Positions 1 to 13,924 of a stretch of DNA of 64,000 nt are shown here, piece after piece. Position 1 is the stretch's first letter; each line of letters starts with the position of its first letter. The stretch is from positions 62,001 to 126,000 of the forward strand of contig MQVO02000018.1 in NCBI GenBank assembly GCA_001986395.2, written 5' to 3'. Both the position numbers and the translations under genes were made by a program. The notes below the pieces were generated by a model, which ran no database searches, had not been told where the DNA came from, and saw only the letters and a program-made list of their open reading frames with translations. This DNA comes from Irpex lacteus (taxonomy: Eukaryota > Basidiomycota > Agaricomycetes > Polyporales > Irpicaceae).

Positions 1-1586
1 AGCGATCATTGACTCCGAAATAGTCCGCCCACAACCTCGCCAGAGGTCTAGATGTATGGTACATCGTTACGGGGGTATCATCGTCTACGCTGTCGAGTTT
101 CAGCCACCAGGCCATCCGAAGTTCCATGTTGTCGTGAGCCGTATTGTTTTTGGTTTGTTTTCTGTGTTTTGAGTGTATTCGTGTTTCTTCGAGTCCAACC
201 TGCTGAGTCCCAGAGAGCGAGAAAAGAGAGCGAGAAGAGCCGAAACCGAAGCCGGGGACGCGCATGCAGTCTTACTCGTCGTCAACTTGTCAGACCACGA
301 GCCCGTGTTCGAAAGGTAAGTGCCGTGTTCGTGTCAGTGTCGAAGCGAGGGTGGCCTTTGTCAATGTCGTCCGATGTAAAGTCCAATACTGCAAATACGT
401 TAGTCAAAAGACGATAAGAAGCTAGTCAGATATACTCACATGATGTACATGACCATCGTCAATCCGCGAATGTCACGGCGAAGGTAAGGTAGTTGAGGTA
501 TGTCGTAGAACGTCGAAGTAAGAAGGCGTGTCGTCACTCAAAGTAAGTCTTCTGCATAGTCAAGGGAGGTGGTGTGGCCGCGAGAGTACCATTGGTGAAG
601 AGGTCCAGTTAGATAGTCCGCGAGTCCGTAGCGTTCCTCGGAACAAGATGTTGCGCGAGAGCACAGGATCGAGAGAATCGGCGAGACCATGTCGGTAATG
701 GCGAGCAGCGAGAGTGGTGAACAGCTGAGATCAAGAGAGAAGCCACAAGTCCAAGAGAACAGGAACCCCAGCCCGAGGGTACACAAGAACAATAGCATCT
801 GCGATATATGTCAGCCCACTGGTCTCGATCGTAATAGAACTGTCAGCCACTCACCAATAAGCACAAGCAACGAGCGGGGAAAGAGAGTGAACCAAGTATG
901 ACCTCTGAGGAACAACAATGCCAACGGCTCTTCGATTCCGCCATCGAAGAGTTATGCGAACGTCGCTTGATGTTCCCGTTTGTCTCGAACTTGAATCGGA
1001 GTCAACCTCGTATAGTATGCAATGGAGGGATCAGAGGCTGACTCGGAGTCAAGATGTGAGGAGTGTGTTGGTTCTGGGAGGTACGCGTGTAAGGTGTATG
1101 TGTGGGTGGTGCTTGAGATATTGAAGCCGTGATTCGGAGTGCGGTGCTGTGCGAGCGTGGTGGGAATGGGGTGGACAAGTAGCTTCATTATGGAGAATAA
1201 TTGACGAGCTGTGTAGATGATGGATGGAGATGATAGAGTGACTATGACGCCTGAGGTCGGCGACGAAGAGAGAGTGAAGACACGAACGTCTGACGACGAC
1301 GAGTGGTGATAGAGGTGGACATTATGTGCGAAGGGAGATGGGAGGACTGTCGTAGACATAGACAGAGGCTTGCCCACGCCGCTAGCTAACCAGAGCAGAG
1401 GCAGAGACAAGTCGAGGGAAGGGAAGGTGGTGGTGAGAGAGGAAGAGGGGGCGAGGAGTTCCAGCAGATGTGAGAGTGGCTTTATACACGCGAGAAGACT
1501 AGAGGGCTGACCGTGGCGGAGGCTGGAGACGATCGACTCGGAGAAGCTGGGGCGGTCAGCCCGTCAGCCTCTACAGGCTGACTTTT
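1..1586 (-). repeat. Dispersed repeat, copy A (truncated by window start)
   Basis: Reverse-strand copy of a roughly 1.8-kb family also present at 23134-24961, 27599-29448, 37409-39266 and 51290-53141. Its 3' part runs off the window. Read on the minus strand it begins with AAAAGTCAGCCT and a palindrome (GTCAGCCT...AGGCTGAC, about 1563-1582), then a TATA-like box at 1481-1487, then a 26-codon ORF at 1322-1242 (minus) that starts MSTS and contains LRRR. The same start and stop occur in the other four copies. A second longer frame (952-1410, minus) is open here and in copy D but broken in B, C and E. It lacks the C/D/E-specific block after the second intron-like segment, so it groups with copy B. 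No transposase, reverse transcriptase or long terminal repeat was seen. Class unknown. Confidence 0.85.
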
Positions 1587-2417
1587 TGGCAACTGCAGGT
1601 CGTAACGTAGAGTGTTAATAATTTTTGGATATCGATGCCAATTCGATAAAGTACGTTTGCCCTGAGGCATGCCATTGAATAATCCTGGGACCCTGAGATT
1701 TTACAACTTCGTCAGTCACAGTGTCAGCTTAACATGTGTCGATGCGTGGACCATTTCCGACTGTATGATCACTTCACATAGTTAAACATAGATGTGATGA
1801 GATGTTGAGTAAGATATGCATTCTATGTTCCCGGGACCTGGGCGGCACTCATTGAGATTCTGCTGTTAAAACCTCCACCGATCTAAGTACTTGCCTTTGC
1901 GGTCTAGTGTTGAGCTCAACGCAAGATAAAATGCTTGGAAGTTATCCAGGTCACTTTGCTGAATTTCCTTGCGTCTCCTCTCTTGAAGACAAGAATAAGT
2001 TCGGCTTTCTCATGGTTGTGCGATGCAGAAGCCAATCAGCAGCAAGCGCCATCTGGCCACAGCAGATCATGGCTGCCAATCACGTGCGGTGTCCAAGGCG
2101 CGAAGTTCGAGGTCGTCGGCGTCGCTGCCAACGGCTTTCTCAACGACGCCCACGACGATTTAAAACGAGAAGGATACTGGTGCGCGCCCTCAGATAATGC
2201 ATTTGTGTTTTGCTTACCTGCGAGCCAGTGCGTCAGTTGCAACGCGTTTTCCGCGTTGCCAAATCTATGATCCCATCGCAAGCAGGCAGAGTATCACTCA
2301 CAGTTCCGTCCAAGCGATAGCCGACCATTCCCTCTCTTCTCGCCACCACCGACCCTACGCTGCCGAAGCTATAGCCGTCATCTCCGCTTACTACATAGGG
2401 AGGAATAGGTCTTAGCG
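1587..2417. other. Intergenic, 5' flank of SPA2-like gene
   Basis: No convincing gene. Short ORFs at 1907-2281 overlap in several frames and lack recognisable motifs. A CACGTG palindrome lies near 2080. Probably the promoter of the downstream scaffold gene. Confidence 0.5.
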
Positions 2418-5400
2418 ATGAGGAGAAGCCAATCCAATGCCAGAGGCCCTGGCAGCTTCCGTGCTCCGTCGCCTACAGGAACAACTTACTCCGGGATTTC
2501 CAACTACAAGACTGAAGCATATCGACCTCTTGGACATGCCCCTATGCCTTCACTCAGCTCAGATTCCCGTAATATCGCCCGCACACACTTCGATGAGCTA
2601 CATCAGTATTTGGCTTCTTACTTGGCCAAGGGTATGTGCGTTACTACCTAGAGCATCGCATTTGACTCACGTTTTGTTCAAAAGAACCCGCCAACTCTCG
2701 GTCGACTGCAAGACAGAAGTTAACTCGCCTAACCAGGCAGCAATTCCAGGAGCTATCGACAGATGTGTATGACGAGCTAGTGCGGAGAAAGACTAACACC
2801 TCTAATAACGAAAGTGAGTGCGCTTGTTTTCGCGTCTTAGTCCTGTTACCCATCTCGCCTAGTACCCTTTCTTCCCGTGCGCGACGACTTCCATCCAAAG
2901 CGTAACCAGGCTCGTCAAAAGCTCGCAACGTTACCCACAGGGAGATTCAAGGATCTATCTAGCGATGTTTACTACGAACTTGGACGGAGATACCCGGAGT
3001 TTAGAGAGGAAGTAAGTAGCTATCTATATCATTGTTGTACCCATCTGACGGCGTCCAGCTCCCCGACTCCGCCAACCCGTTGACTTCTCCCGGCTCAACA
3101 TACGACGATTATCCATCACCCGACTTCAACACTAACAACAATAATCCCCCGCGACGATCCTCAGAGGACCGTGCTGTTGACAGTGGTTACGCCGCAAGCT
3201 CCCCGGTACCAATACGAAAGTCTATAGAAGAGTATCCTCCACGACGGAGCGGAGAGGGCTATGATGACGAATCCTCCCGACGGCGTCCCTCTCAAGATGC
3301 GAACAGTCGCTGGTCTGAAGATCGGGAGCGAGAGCGAGAGTACGGTAGTCTGGGTCGGCGACAAAGTCAGACAACCAGCGTTCACAGCGACTCGACGTCG
3401 ACAACGAACGCGCAGAGTGCGACTGCCGGCATGGGCATGATCATCCCGAATAAGAGCACTATTGCGGAGGAAGAGATTGAGGTGCCATACGCCAGGGACG
3501 TACGGGACAGCACTAGTACCGCAGTCGACGAGCGAGATAGGAGTAGGGAACAGAGTCGGGGTAATACCGACGCAGAAGACATCGATTCTCCTCAGAGTCC
3601 TCCGAGTGGTCTTGGTGGATTGAGTGCGCTGAGCGCACGACTACAAGCCGTCAGAGATGACGAAGACGACCATGGTGGGACCAAGAGCGAGGATTATTTC
3701 GACAAGATGTCGTTTGGTCGAGCATCTGTTGCGTCTGATCGGTCGGGCGGTGCGGGTATGGGTATAGCAGCGGGGGCTGTAGGAGCCGCTGCAGCAGCTC
3801 GTATGGGTGGCAGGTCGAGTGTCACTGGCGAAGAGGGGGAGAGGATACGGCGAGAGTATGAGTTCAAGGTGGCGACGATGCAGACTCGTATTACTGGTCT
3901 CGAGCGCGAGCTTGAGGATGCGCAGCTACGTGAGCAGAAGTGGGCAGAGAGCGAGGAGCGAGTGAGGACGATGGAAAACGAACTCGAGGAGCTTCGTCAG
4001 GTAAGTTTTCAGAGCCATTCAAAGTGAAGCTAATCTGAATTTTACACAACTAGCTTGCTGAGGAAAGGACGGCGACCACGCTGCAGCTGCAGAAAGAGTT
4101 GGAAGAAATTCGCGAAGATCGAGAGCGCGAGAAAGAGCTGGCTGCTCGGCGTGCGCAAGAAGATGAGGAAGAGCTGTTAATACTACGCGAGCGCTGTGAG
4201 AGACTGGAGTCGGAGGGTGGCGGAGTAAGTTGCATTCATATACCGCGCACGGCTCCTTTCTGACTTTTTGCCAGGGAAATTCCGAGATCCTGGACCAGCT
4301 ACGAGGGGACATGGAGGGTCTTGTCGCCGAGCTGACAGACTTATCTCGCCGCAATGACGAGCTCATGACGGCCAAAGATGCTGATTTGACAGTGATCAGA
4401 GACTTGGATACACAGTTGAAAGAATATAAGAGGAAATATGAACAAGCAAAGACAGAGCTGAGAAGTGTGAAAGGTGTGCGCAACGTTATCGATTCATTCC
4501 ACCGAAATTAATTTCATTGTCTGCAGCCACGTCCCAGCTGTTTTTGCAGCCGCCCAAGTCAGAAGATCAGCTACCTGTCTCACCGGACGGCGGCTTGCTT
4601 GATATCCATGTGACTGCGTTCATCTCCGCTATCGACAGCCTTCTCACCGCAGGACGATCGAATGCGCCCACACGGGTACTCACACCTATGAAGACCTTGG
4701 TTAACGCCGTCACTGCCATCGTCGAGGACGTACGGGCCTTCGAACGTCGGCCTCGGAGGGATCGTGCGGAGATCGACCTCGACGCGTTGCATGCCCTTCG
4801 TGAACGTGCCGAGGCCACTCTTAGCAACTTGGTCACCGCTACGAAGACGCATGCTACCAGCTCTGGCATGTCTCCTGTCAGTCTGTTGGATGCTGCAGCG
4901 AGCCATGTCTCTTCGACCGTCACCGAGATTGCGAAGACTGTGCTGATTCGCAAGGCGACGAAAGCAGAGCAAGATCAGTTCTCCCCCGGGTCACCTCCTC
5001 CATCGTCTTCGTCGATGTCATCGGGATACATGCCGTCTTTGCGCTCAGTAGAAGAGATCAAGTCGCCAAATCATCCTCGTACCCCTAGCAGCTCTAGCAA
5101 CAGACCGAGTCAAGATCGATCAAGCGACTTTGCACGGTCCCCGCCTACTGTCAAGTCGATCCTGGGGCGATCGTCGTTGGATGAAGAGCGGTACAGACCA
5201 CCATCGGCTTCTTCAAGCTCGGGGACAAACTCTCCTGCACCCGTCTTCGACCGTAAATACAATCGGGGCAACGCGCCTAGTGACGAGTCAGGACATACCG
5301 AGGGACCTGAGGATGCTTGGGCTGAACTCAAGGTTAGCAATGTTCTGCTAACTTGAAACCGTGCTTGCAAACTAACGCTTCTGTAGCCTTATCTTGAAGC

Positions 5401-5713
5401 ACAAACGGACGCCATCGTATATGCCATCCAGACTGTGCTATCGGCTGTCCGCAGCCCCACGCCATCACCAACTCTCAACGAGAACCTGACACAGATAATC
5501 ACGATCGTGTCGAGTATCGTCGCCGTCTGCAAAGACAACTTGCCACCCTCTGCCGGTGCCCAGGGCGAAGAGATACTGGACGAGCTCAGTGAGCACGCGA
5601 ACAAACTCAGTGAAGTGCAGGCGCTTCCTGAGGTCACCAAGGAGTCGCGGCAGATCATGGCGAAGTCGAGTTTCGCTGTGGCGAACGCGATGAAGGGGCT
5701 CATGAAGCTTTGA
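2418..5713 (+). CDS. SPA2: Spa2-type polarisome scaffold protein (GIT/SHD domain)
   Basis: Eight exons: 2418-2631, 2685-2813, 2863-3011, 3059-4000, 4054-4224, 4275-4473, 4527-5332 and 5387-5713, giving about 978 residues. All splice phases close. The N-terminus carries two Spa2-homology repeats, visible as ARQKLTRLTRQQFQELSTDV and ARQKLATLPTGRFKDLSSDV, each followed by YDELVRR or YYELGRR. A Ser/Asp/Arg-rich low-complexity stretch follows, then a coiled coil rich in Glu, Arg and Leu (3850-4470) and a conserved helical C-terminal domain. In yeasts Spa2 sits at sites of polarised growth, binds formins and MAPK-cascade kinases, and organises actin at the hyphal tip. The start at 2418 is the first ATG in frame before the repeats. 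The symbol is by domain analogy. Confidence 0.88.
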
Positions 5714-6048
5714 GTTGACGTATGCGTATTATTTGGTGCGGCTTGTTTTACGCTTCGTTCGATATATTATTCTGTACATACATACCCCCCTCAAGCTAGG
5801 CCTTTTGCTAATTATGTATTGGGTTGTTGGTCGCGTCCTATGTTGCTGGTGCAGCGCTATCTATTCGGAGTCATGCCAGCGAGAGTTGGATCCTATGGAA
5901 GAAACGATGTATTGATTAAATTAACAGTGAATTGAAGCTCTTCGTCCTGATACTGTAGCCTGGAATAATCGGCTTCAAGAGTATACGACTCTTCCATTAT
6001 ATGTGGGTATCTTGTCCTAAAACCGTGATCCCATTCCGCATCCTACAA
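5714..6048. other. Intergenic between convergent genes
   Basis: AT-richer gap between the stop of the SPA2-like gene and the stop of the minus-strand lipase. Presumably holds both 3' UTRs. No gene seen. Confidence 0.5.
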
Positions 6049-7590
6049 TTATTCCTCTTCCTCTCCCCCATCGCACTCGGGCTCACCCGGTGTAGAGTAT
6101 CCAGACTCGTAGGTCTTGGTAGCCTCGAGTATCTTGTCGCGTTGAAGACCATTGATCTTCACTGGCGGGTGTACTCGCTCGGGACGTTCGCAGTGAAGTT
6201 TAAGATTATCGACGACGTGAGGAATAACATCCTTGTCCACATTATCGCCCCATATGATATCGAGATGTTCGTAGCCATGAAGTCGGGTAGCTGTGGTATG
6301 TTCCGGAAGCTCGTGCAGCATCTGGTTGATATCGACCAACGAGTCAGAGTCTCCGTACAGCAGTGCGATGGGCGTGACGATATTCCTGGTGGGGAAGCGA
6401 GCGGGAGCGTAGGAGGATACGCCTGAGGGTTTATGTCGTCCGCCGCGAGCGATTACGAACTGCTGGACGTCGTCATCGTACATCTGGAACTTTCCGTTGC
6501 GCATGATTTGGAACCAATGCACGACGGATTTGACGGACGCGAAGGAATACAAGTGCGCGTAGGCAGCGTACTTCTGAGTGTAGGAGATGTTGTGGCCCCA
6601 CCAGTTGAACAACCAGCGTAGAGAGGAGTCAATTGCCGTGACGAATACAGGTGGATAGAGCAGCGATTGCCAGGCTGGTGCAGAAGACATAATGGCTTTG
6701 CGGCCAAAGACCAGGAAAAGGAGTGTGGGACTATTATTATGGTCAGTGAGGCTTCCTTTCGTTTATAGTATCGAAATTACTCACGAGGCCTTCATAAGGC
6801 CATCCACAACGGGCGCGCTCAGACCCGCCGGGCGCATCGCCGGAGCGAGTGCTATGAAGACGTTGATCCGTTCGTTCAACTCAGGGTGGATACTCAGAGC
6901 AGCGAATGCTTGAGCCGTGCCCTGACTGAAGCCAATATAGCTAACGCTAGGCTCTTTGGTGACACGAACGATATATTCGATCGAGTCCGGTATGTCGTGC
7001 CATGCGAAGTCGTCCATACTGTAGTCCCAGAATTTGGACGAGTTGGGATCATGGTGAATGGATTTCCGCGAATATTTGTTTCCGCGGTTGTTTCCCAGCC
7101 AGACGTCGAAGCCCATTTCAACGAGGACAAACGGAAGAGAACGTTGTGGCGAAGTAAGACATATCCACACTTCGGAGTTCATGAGAAGACCGTGATGTAG
7201 ATACACCACAGGTTTGCCTGTCGACATTCCGACATGCGACCGTTCTTCGCCCAATTTTCTGCATATGCGGTGGAGGCCAAGTAGATATCCGTCTTTGGTT
7301 AGAATGACATGTTCCTCGAAGGTATATCCGAATATCCCGCAGAGGGTCTCGAAATCCGAAGCACGTCGTATACGCTCCGCGAGCTTGCGCTCCTCTGTCT
7401 TCGGCTTCGGAGGGCCTACGACAAGATGAAACAGGCCTTTTGAGCGGTCGTAGAACCACTGAATGACCGGTTTAGGGAGAAATGCGATAACGAAGGTGAG
7501 CAAGGTTTCCACCGCGACGAAAACGAAACCGAGGAGGATCGCCGCATATTCGCGGCTTCGAATGCGACCTAATATTGGAACGCGAGGCAT
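6049..7590 (-). CDS. Acid-lipase-type steryl ester hydrolase (AB-hydrolase lipase family)
   Basis: Two exons on the minus strand, 7590-6785 and 6730-6049, joined by a 54-nt intron with GTGAGT and AATAG ends; 495 residues. A hydrophobic N-terminal segment (AAILLGFVFVAVETLLTFVI) is a probable membrane anchor. The lipase core follows: YLHHGLL near the oxyanion hole, GFSQG as the nucleophile elbow, an Asp in YGDSDSLVD and the catalytic His in GYEHLD. This is the layout of the Tgl1/Yeh1/Yeh2 family, which hydrolyses sterol esters at lipid droplets or the plasma membrane. The exact yeast counterpart cannot be set from sequence reading alone. The C-terminus ends in a poly-Glu tail. It is divergently arranged with the transportin gene, 269 bases apart. 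Confidence 0.87.
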
Positions 7591-7859
7591 ATTAGCGTTC
7601 GCTCATCCAAATAAAACAAGAAAGGCAGAGATGATGGCGGTACGAGTACAAGTGTTTAGAGAACATCCAGCTCCAGCTGAACTGTTCCACCATAATCACG
7701 GGCGTTTGCTTGTCTGGATTTGGTAAGTTACATAAGCAGGGTGCGCCTAGTAGTTTGACTTGAGTATGAAAGGACGCATGCTTCAATTGCTCTTGACCTA
7801 CTTTTACCTGCACGCGTCGGTGGCCTCCTCTCGACCTTCCACGCGTTTTCATCTCGACG

Positions 7860-10800
7860 ATGGCCTCATGGACACCACAACAGGCTGGTCTGGAAGAGAT
7901 CCTGCAGACGATCCATAAATCTACAGACACCAACACCTCTGGAGTCCAGACAGCGATCACCCATGTACGCTGCTTAGCCTGCTGCTCTTTTATCTCGAGC
8001 TTGTGTTTGCTGATTTAGTGTTGCGGATAATGTCTTGACAGAAACTAAACAGCTTCACGCGAGTACCCGATTATGTGGCGTACCTGGCGTACATCCTCGC
8101 CGCGATGCCTCAGGAGGAAGATCGCATACGCACCATTGCCGGCTACCTGCTCAAGAACAACGCCCGACTCATCCTTCGAGCGAGCCCTGAAGTTCTAGCC
8201 TACGTCAAGTCCTCCGTACTTCAGGCCTTCACCGATCCGTCGGTGATGGTCCGGAATGCGGCCGGTCAAGATATTGTCCAATTCCTGGGGATATTGGAGC
8301 CGAGAAACTGGCCGGAATGTCTGCAGCAGCTGGTGCATACTCTCGACTCTACATCTGTAGAGCAGCAAGAGGTAAGTTTTCAAATTTCTGGTCGCATATC
8401 CCTCGACAGAGCCGTCCCCTCTTCCCTCGCCGATACATCCGCTCTTGCGCAGCCCTTTCGTAGATGAGCCACCGCTAACCTCTCTTATCCATCCAGGCGG
8501 CGTTTAATGTTCTGGAGAAAGCTTGCGAAGACTATCCAAGAAAACTGGACGTGGAGATCAATGGCACCTACCCGTTGGAATACATGATCCCGAAATTCCT
8601 CATGCTATCTGAACATCCATCATCAAGAATGCGCGCGCACGCGATAGCCTGTCTCTCGTATTTCGTTCCAATCAACTGTCAGGCACTCTTTACACATATA
8701 GACACGTTCATCGCGTGTCTGTTCAAGCGGGCTTCGGACGATGACCCTCAAGTGCGGCGGCATGTCTGCCAGGCCCTAGTCCTCCTCCTCGCGTCTCGAC
8801 CGGAGAAGCTCATGCCAGAGATGCAAAATGTCGCAGAGTACATGCTCTACTCTACGAAAGACAAGAACGAAAACGTGGCTCTGGAGGCTTGCGAGTTCTG
8901 GCTGACGTTCGCCGAGGATCCAGATCTTGCGCCGTGGCTCCACCCTCTGTTAAATCGTGTCGCACCAGTACTGTTGGACTGCATGGTCTACGGAGAGGAC
9001 GACTTGCTCTGGTTGGAGGCGGATGCTGAAGATGCCGACGTTCCCGACAAGGAGACCGACATCAAGCCGCGACATTACGGAGGCAAGACTCATGGTTTCG
9101 AGCGCGAGGAAACCAATGGCGACGGTTCTGCTGCGAAGCGCGTCGGTGCATACGGCGAAGAACTCACAGACGACGATGAAGATGATGAGGGCTTTGACGA
9201 AGACGACGACGAGTTCGCGGATGAGATGTCGACGGAGTGGAACCTCCGGAAGTGCGCGGCGGCGGCGTTGGACGTGCTTGCCGTACGATTCGGCCCCGAT
9301 CTTCTTAATCATCTATTGGAACCACTAAAGGCAAAGTTATGGAGTGACGATTGGCTACAGCGGGAGAGTGGTGTTTTGGCATTGGGTGCTATGGCCGAAG
9401 GTAATTCATGATCGACTATCATATGCTTTCATACGTTTTGACGCCGCACCATATAGGCTGTATTGACGCCATTGAACCGCATCTCCCTACCTTGATTCCT
9501 TACTTGATCACCACTCTCAATGACCCAAAGGTTCGTCTTCAGTTTTTACGTGTGTGAGGTTACGCTCATAGTTTGTTAGCCCCTCGTACGATCCATTACA
9601 TGCTGGACTCTTGGAAGATACGCCAGCTGGTGCACTCAGTCAACAACGGAAGAGCACAAGAATCAGTTCTTTGTCCCGACGCTGGAAGGAGTACGTACCC
9701 GACATGGTGGTCAAGCGGTGACGGAATTCTGACATTATTACCCTTTAGCTCTTGCGCATGGTCCTCGACAACAACAAGCGCGTTCAGGAAGCTGGGTGCA
9801 GCGCCTTCGCTACTTTGGAAGAGGATGCAGGAGCCGAGCTGGCTCCGTACTTGGAACCCGTTCTCCGCAATCTCGTCTTCGCGTTTGAGAAGTACCAACA
9901 CAAGAATATGCTCATCTTGTATGATGCTGTCGGAACACTCGCTGATGCTGTCGGTCCCGCGCTGCAGAATCCAGCATTTGTGGACATCCTTATGCCGCCT
10001 CTGCTCAAGAGGTGGACGAAACTGAAAGATGATGATGAAGATCTCGTCCCGCTGTTGGAGGTGCGTCTCCGCAGATAGCAGCCACACTCTCTATTTTACT
10101 GACTCCGTCGCGTTCAGTGCCTCGCATCTGTTACCATAGCCATGGGCCCTTCCTTCCTACCTTACGCTGGGCCAATATTCGAACGCTGCTCGGGTATAGT
10201 GCACTCGTCCCTGCTACAATACCAGGCATTCCAGCAGAACCCAGATATGGACGAGCCTGACCGGTCGTTCCTGGTAGTAGCCCTCGATCTTTTGTCCGGC
10301 CTCACTCAAGGCCTCGGGATGGCTCTCGAGCCTTCAATCACGAGAAGCCAGCCGAACCTCTTGCAGTTGCTGACTGTTTGCCTCAAGCACCCACAAGCAC
10401 CTGTAAGGCAATCGGCATACGCCTTGGTTGGCGATCTCGCCATGAACGCTTTCCCAGTTTTGAGACCTCACATGCCCGGGATCATGCAAGAGTTAATCGT
10501 CCAACTCGACCCTGAACCGAAGGTCGACTTTGTCAGTGCCTGCAACAACGCCGCATGGTCCGTTGGAGAAGTCGCTTTACGATATGGACGTGGTACGTCT
10601 CGCGTCGGGTGGCGCTGTTGATTCGCGTCTTCCTTAGCATCATTACTCACGAATGTCAATGCTTGCAGATGACCCGGAGTTCCAAGCTTGGGTTCCTTCC
10701 CTTATCTCGCGGTTAATTCCGATTCTTCTCCACCCCAAGGCTCCCCGTAGCCTTCATGAGAACGCCGCTGTGTCAATAGGTCGCATTGGTCTGATGCACC

Positions 10801-11181
10801 CTCAGCTTGTCGCGCCTCTGTTGCCCGAGTTCGCACAAGCGTGGTGCCAAGCTCTGCAAGAGATTAGAGACAACGAAGAGAAGGACTCGGCTTTCCGTGG
10901 CCTCTGCACTCTTGTGCAAGCTAATCCTGCTGGAATTGCGAAGGTAAGCGACGATCATGGTTGCTGATATTAACATATACTCACTGAATCTTCTTCTCTA
11001 GAGCTTGTTGTGGTTCTGCAACGCAATTGTGAAGTGGACGAACCCGTCTGCCGAACTCAACGCCATGTTCCAACAGCTACTCACCAGTTTCAAGCAACAC
11101 GACGCGGCGGGCTGGCAAGCGACAGTTGGCAGTTTCCCACCTGTCATTCAGGAAAAGTTGCGTCAGAGGTACGGTGTATAA
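7860..11181 (+). CDS. KAP104: Transportin / karyopherin beta-2 (nuclear import receptor)
   Basis: Nine exons: 7860-7964, 8042-8371, 8497-9400, 9457-9530, 9580-9690, 9749-10060, 10118-10592, 10669-10943 and 11002-11181; 921 residues, close to the length of transportin. The protein is a solenoid of HEAT repeats (for example [40 protein letters not shown] and [12 protein letters not shown]). In the middle is a long acidic loop, with [20 protein letters not shown] followed by [15 protein letters not shown]. That acidic loop after the eighth repeat is the hallmark of transportin and is where RanGTP acts to release cargo. The family imports PY-NLS cargoes such as hnRNP-like mRNA-binding proteins. 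The start is the first ATG and the start context is good. Confidence 0.94.
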
Positions 11182-13924
11182 TCATTGTTCGGTCGGTCGT
11201 ATCACCATACTGCTGTATGCAAGTCTGCCTTGTCAATCATGCTCTGTCCATATCCATTGAATGCTCTCTGAAGTGTGTGTATCTTGTACTGTTGTTCGTC
11301 ATTCTTCCTCTTCTTCGACCTCTCCCTCCCTTTTGCTAGGTGTATCTTGCATTTGGATCATTTTTTACGTAGCAGTAGTCATTTCTCTCACTCTCGTCCA
11401 CTCACGAAGCTCTTTCACATCCATCATATCTCGTTCTTCCTCCCCCCACCGAACTCATCCCCCCTCTCTCATGTCGTCATGGCCCGCCGTTTCCCATGTA
11501 TCTCACGCATCTCCTGGATTCGTGGGCACCCAGGCTCGGCCGACCGTGTCGATCTGTTTGCTTGCTTGGCCATCTGTTTTTCTCCGATGTTAACATGTTT
11601 CCACGAGCCTTCTAGTCTTATACCGAGTACATGGCTAGCAATACACAAAGAAGTTTGTACCATTCAAGTCCTTACATGCCGACTGTACAATCTTGACCGC
11701 CGCGTTCAAGTCCAATGCTCTTATGGCCGGTCAAAAACTGCTCAAGAGTGCTTCTCATGCTTCGTCATTTATCAACGATGAGCTACCATGAGAACACTCG
11801 CAGCGCCAGCTGTGTCTTTGCTCCGGGTTATCATGCTGCTATATGTGTACTCGTAAAAGGATTACGACCCGTTGGAGTAGCTTTCGAGTCTATTGTAACA
11901 AAGATGTTCAAAAAACTCCGGCTTCCTTGATCATGTAGAGTTAGAGGAGTGAACCTAATCGTACAGTCCTTGAGGCATGATTGATCATGGCAGCTGTCGA
12001 TCTCGACTCTTACCGTAACACTCTTACTTACACTCATGAGATGCAAGCACTGGTCACGCAGTGATAGATGAACACTTTATAGTTGAATTGACTGATATCG
12101 GGAGTGGTTAACGGAACGCCGGCAGAGCAAGTAGTGCCGAGGAGATGGTGTGTACTGGTAGAAGCACTAGCTACCTCGGAAGTCGGTATGGTACGTGCCC
12201 AGCAAATGTCGTTTGTCGTGCGCAGCCACCTCGTGGAAGCTCTCGAACCAGTACAGGCAAACAGCACAGAGAACACAGCGAACTCGGACGGAGTATGTGT
12301 AATGAGAGCAGTTCCAGGTTTCACAAAGGTAGAATTATGAACGGCGCGGAGTGTGACGATTTGGGGCTTCTGCACGCTAGAAGAAAGGTTATGGAATGAA
12401 ATACCGGAACGAGGGGGCCCGCAGCTTGATTGGAGAGCGCAGAGCACTGCGGTACTGGTAGGACGCTCTCACGTGCATATCGATATGCTCAGTTTGTCGT
12501 GATGCTTCTCGCTCGTGGGTTCTGCGCGGCTGAGAAAGGGAATGCGATTGGGAGCGACGGGTACGCCTTTGGCTTGGTCGTTGTCTCGGGAGGGTGGGTG
12601 TGTGAGTGTTTGCGACGTCGAGGACGAAGGAAGCTGGGCCAAGGCAACGGAACGAGTCTTGCGAAGGCTGGTGATGATTGGGTGGGCGGTGTTGTGTGGA
12701 TGGGAGATATGAATGGGGATATTGGCCTGCGCTTGTGCGTGTCATGGACGACAGCTGCTTGTCAATTCGTCAGCTTGGGCGTGTGCGAATGACGTTCAGC
12801 GATCTTGAAGATACCATAACTGGCCTCTTTGTGAGTTACTGGTCGTGGAGATATCGATACGGTGATATCTGGCGCATTAAGTAGACTCTGGAAGAGTCTG
12901 AGAGAGATACAGAAGTCGCTCGGCATGACCGCAAAACCCGTTGCCGAATGGCCTATATCCGTGGGCTAATTTAAGGTTAAATCAGCAGCGTGACTACTTT
13001 AAGTGTCTGCTGAGCGCACCTTAACGTTATACACCGACCCCTAACCACGCAGAAAACGCGTTGATCAAGGGCAGGGAAGACGCATTCAATTATTCGCGTA
13101 GATAAAGGATCGCGCCTCATGATCATGCAGGAACGCCCCTAGGCTTGTATGAAGGGGCAATCGAGCGAAACGCGAGACGTCAGCGTTTTGCTTGGATTTC
13201 AGGAACCCGTAGCTATAGAGAGCGTCATCAATTTACCAGGGTAGGAGAATGGTTGTTTCGTCGGCTCTTGATTTGCCTCCGCTGGAGAGCAAAAGTTGAA
13301 ACTTTAACAACATGCACACTGAAAAGTGGACGTGGCCAGAGAGTGTAAATACACGATTGAAGACGATTGAAATCGTTGAGTTCTCTTGGGTGATGCTGCG
13401 GCCAAACAGTTCGGGATCAGTTGTGTGAGGCCGAGGACCGGAAATCGCTGGACGTGTCTGGGCTGGGCGTCGACAGGAAATGTTGGTGGCGTACCGTTAT
13501 GAGGCTACTGCTAGCAACATGCTAGGAGTGTTCATTATCGACTCAGGGGTGCAACCACGAGTGTAGAGGTGCGAGTGAGGTACTTATGCCTTGAATGCGG
13601 GGGACCATTACAACGGGTTTGTTATGGTGTTAAGAGTAGTAAGAAAGAAGATAAGAAAAGCGACTTACTGACTTGAAGACTGCTTCAAGGGGCTTGTTAC
13701 CTGCTGGCGTTTACATGAGCGCTACCTTCCATATTTGGGTGATGTGTACCTTTGCTTGATGTGCCTGAGTTTGTCGACTCTCACAACCTCGCTCGTCCTT
13801 CCCGCCATCTTCCTCCCTTCCTCCCTCCCTCCCCCGTCCTCCGCACCCCCCGACACGTCGCCGGCGCAGTCCACTTGTTTCGCTCCTTATCGCTGGCGAC
13901 ACCCCTTGTCTTCCCTGGCCCGCC
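11182..13924. other. Long intergenic region
   Basis: About 2.7 kb without a gene I can support. A pyrimidine-rich stretch at 11280-11480 probably belongs to the 3' end of the transportin transcript. Scattered ORFs (such as 12389-12745 minus and 12430-12792 plus) overlap on both strands and have no motif. Another pyrimidine-rich run at 13790-13870 lies just upstream of the OPT gene and looks like its core promoter. Confidence 0.5.

Noticed and set aside
12389..12792. Overlapping ORFs of about 120 codons on both strands
   Set aside because: Compositional, no motif, no splice structure, and both strands open at once.
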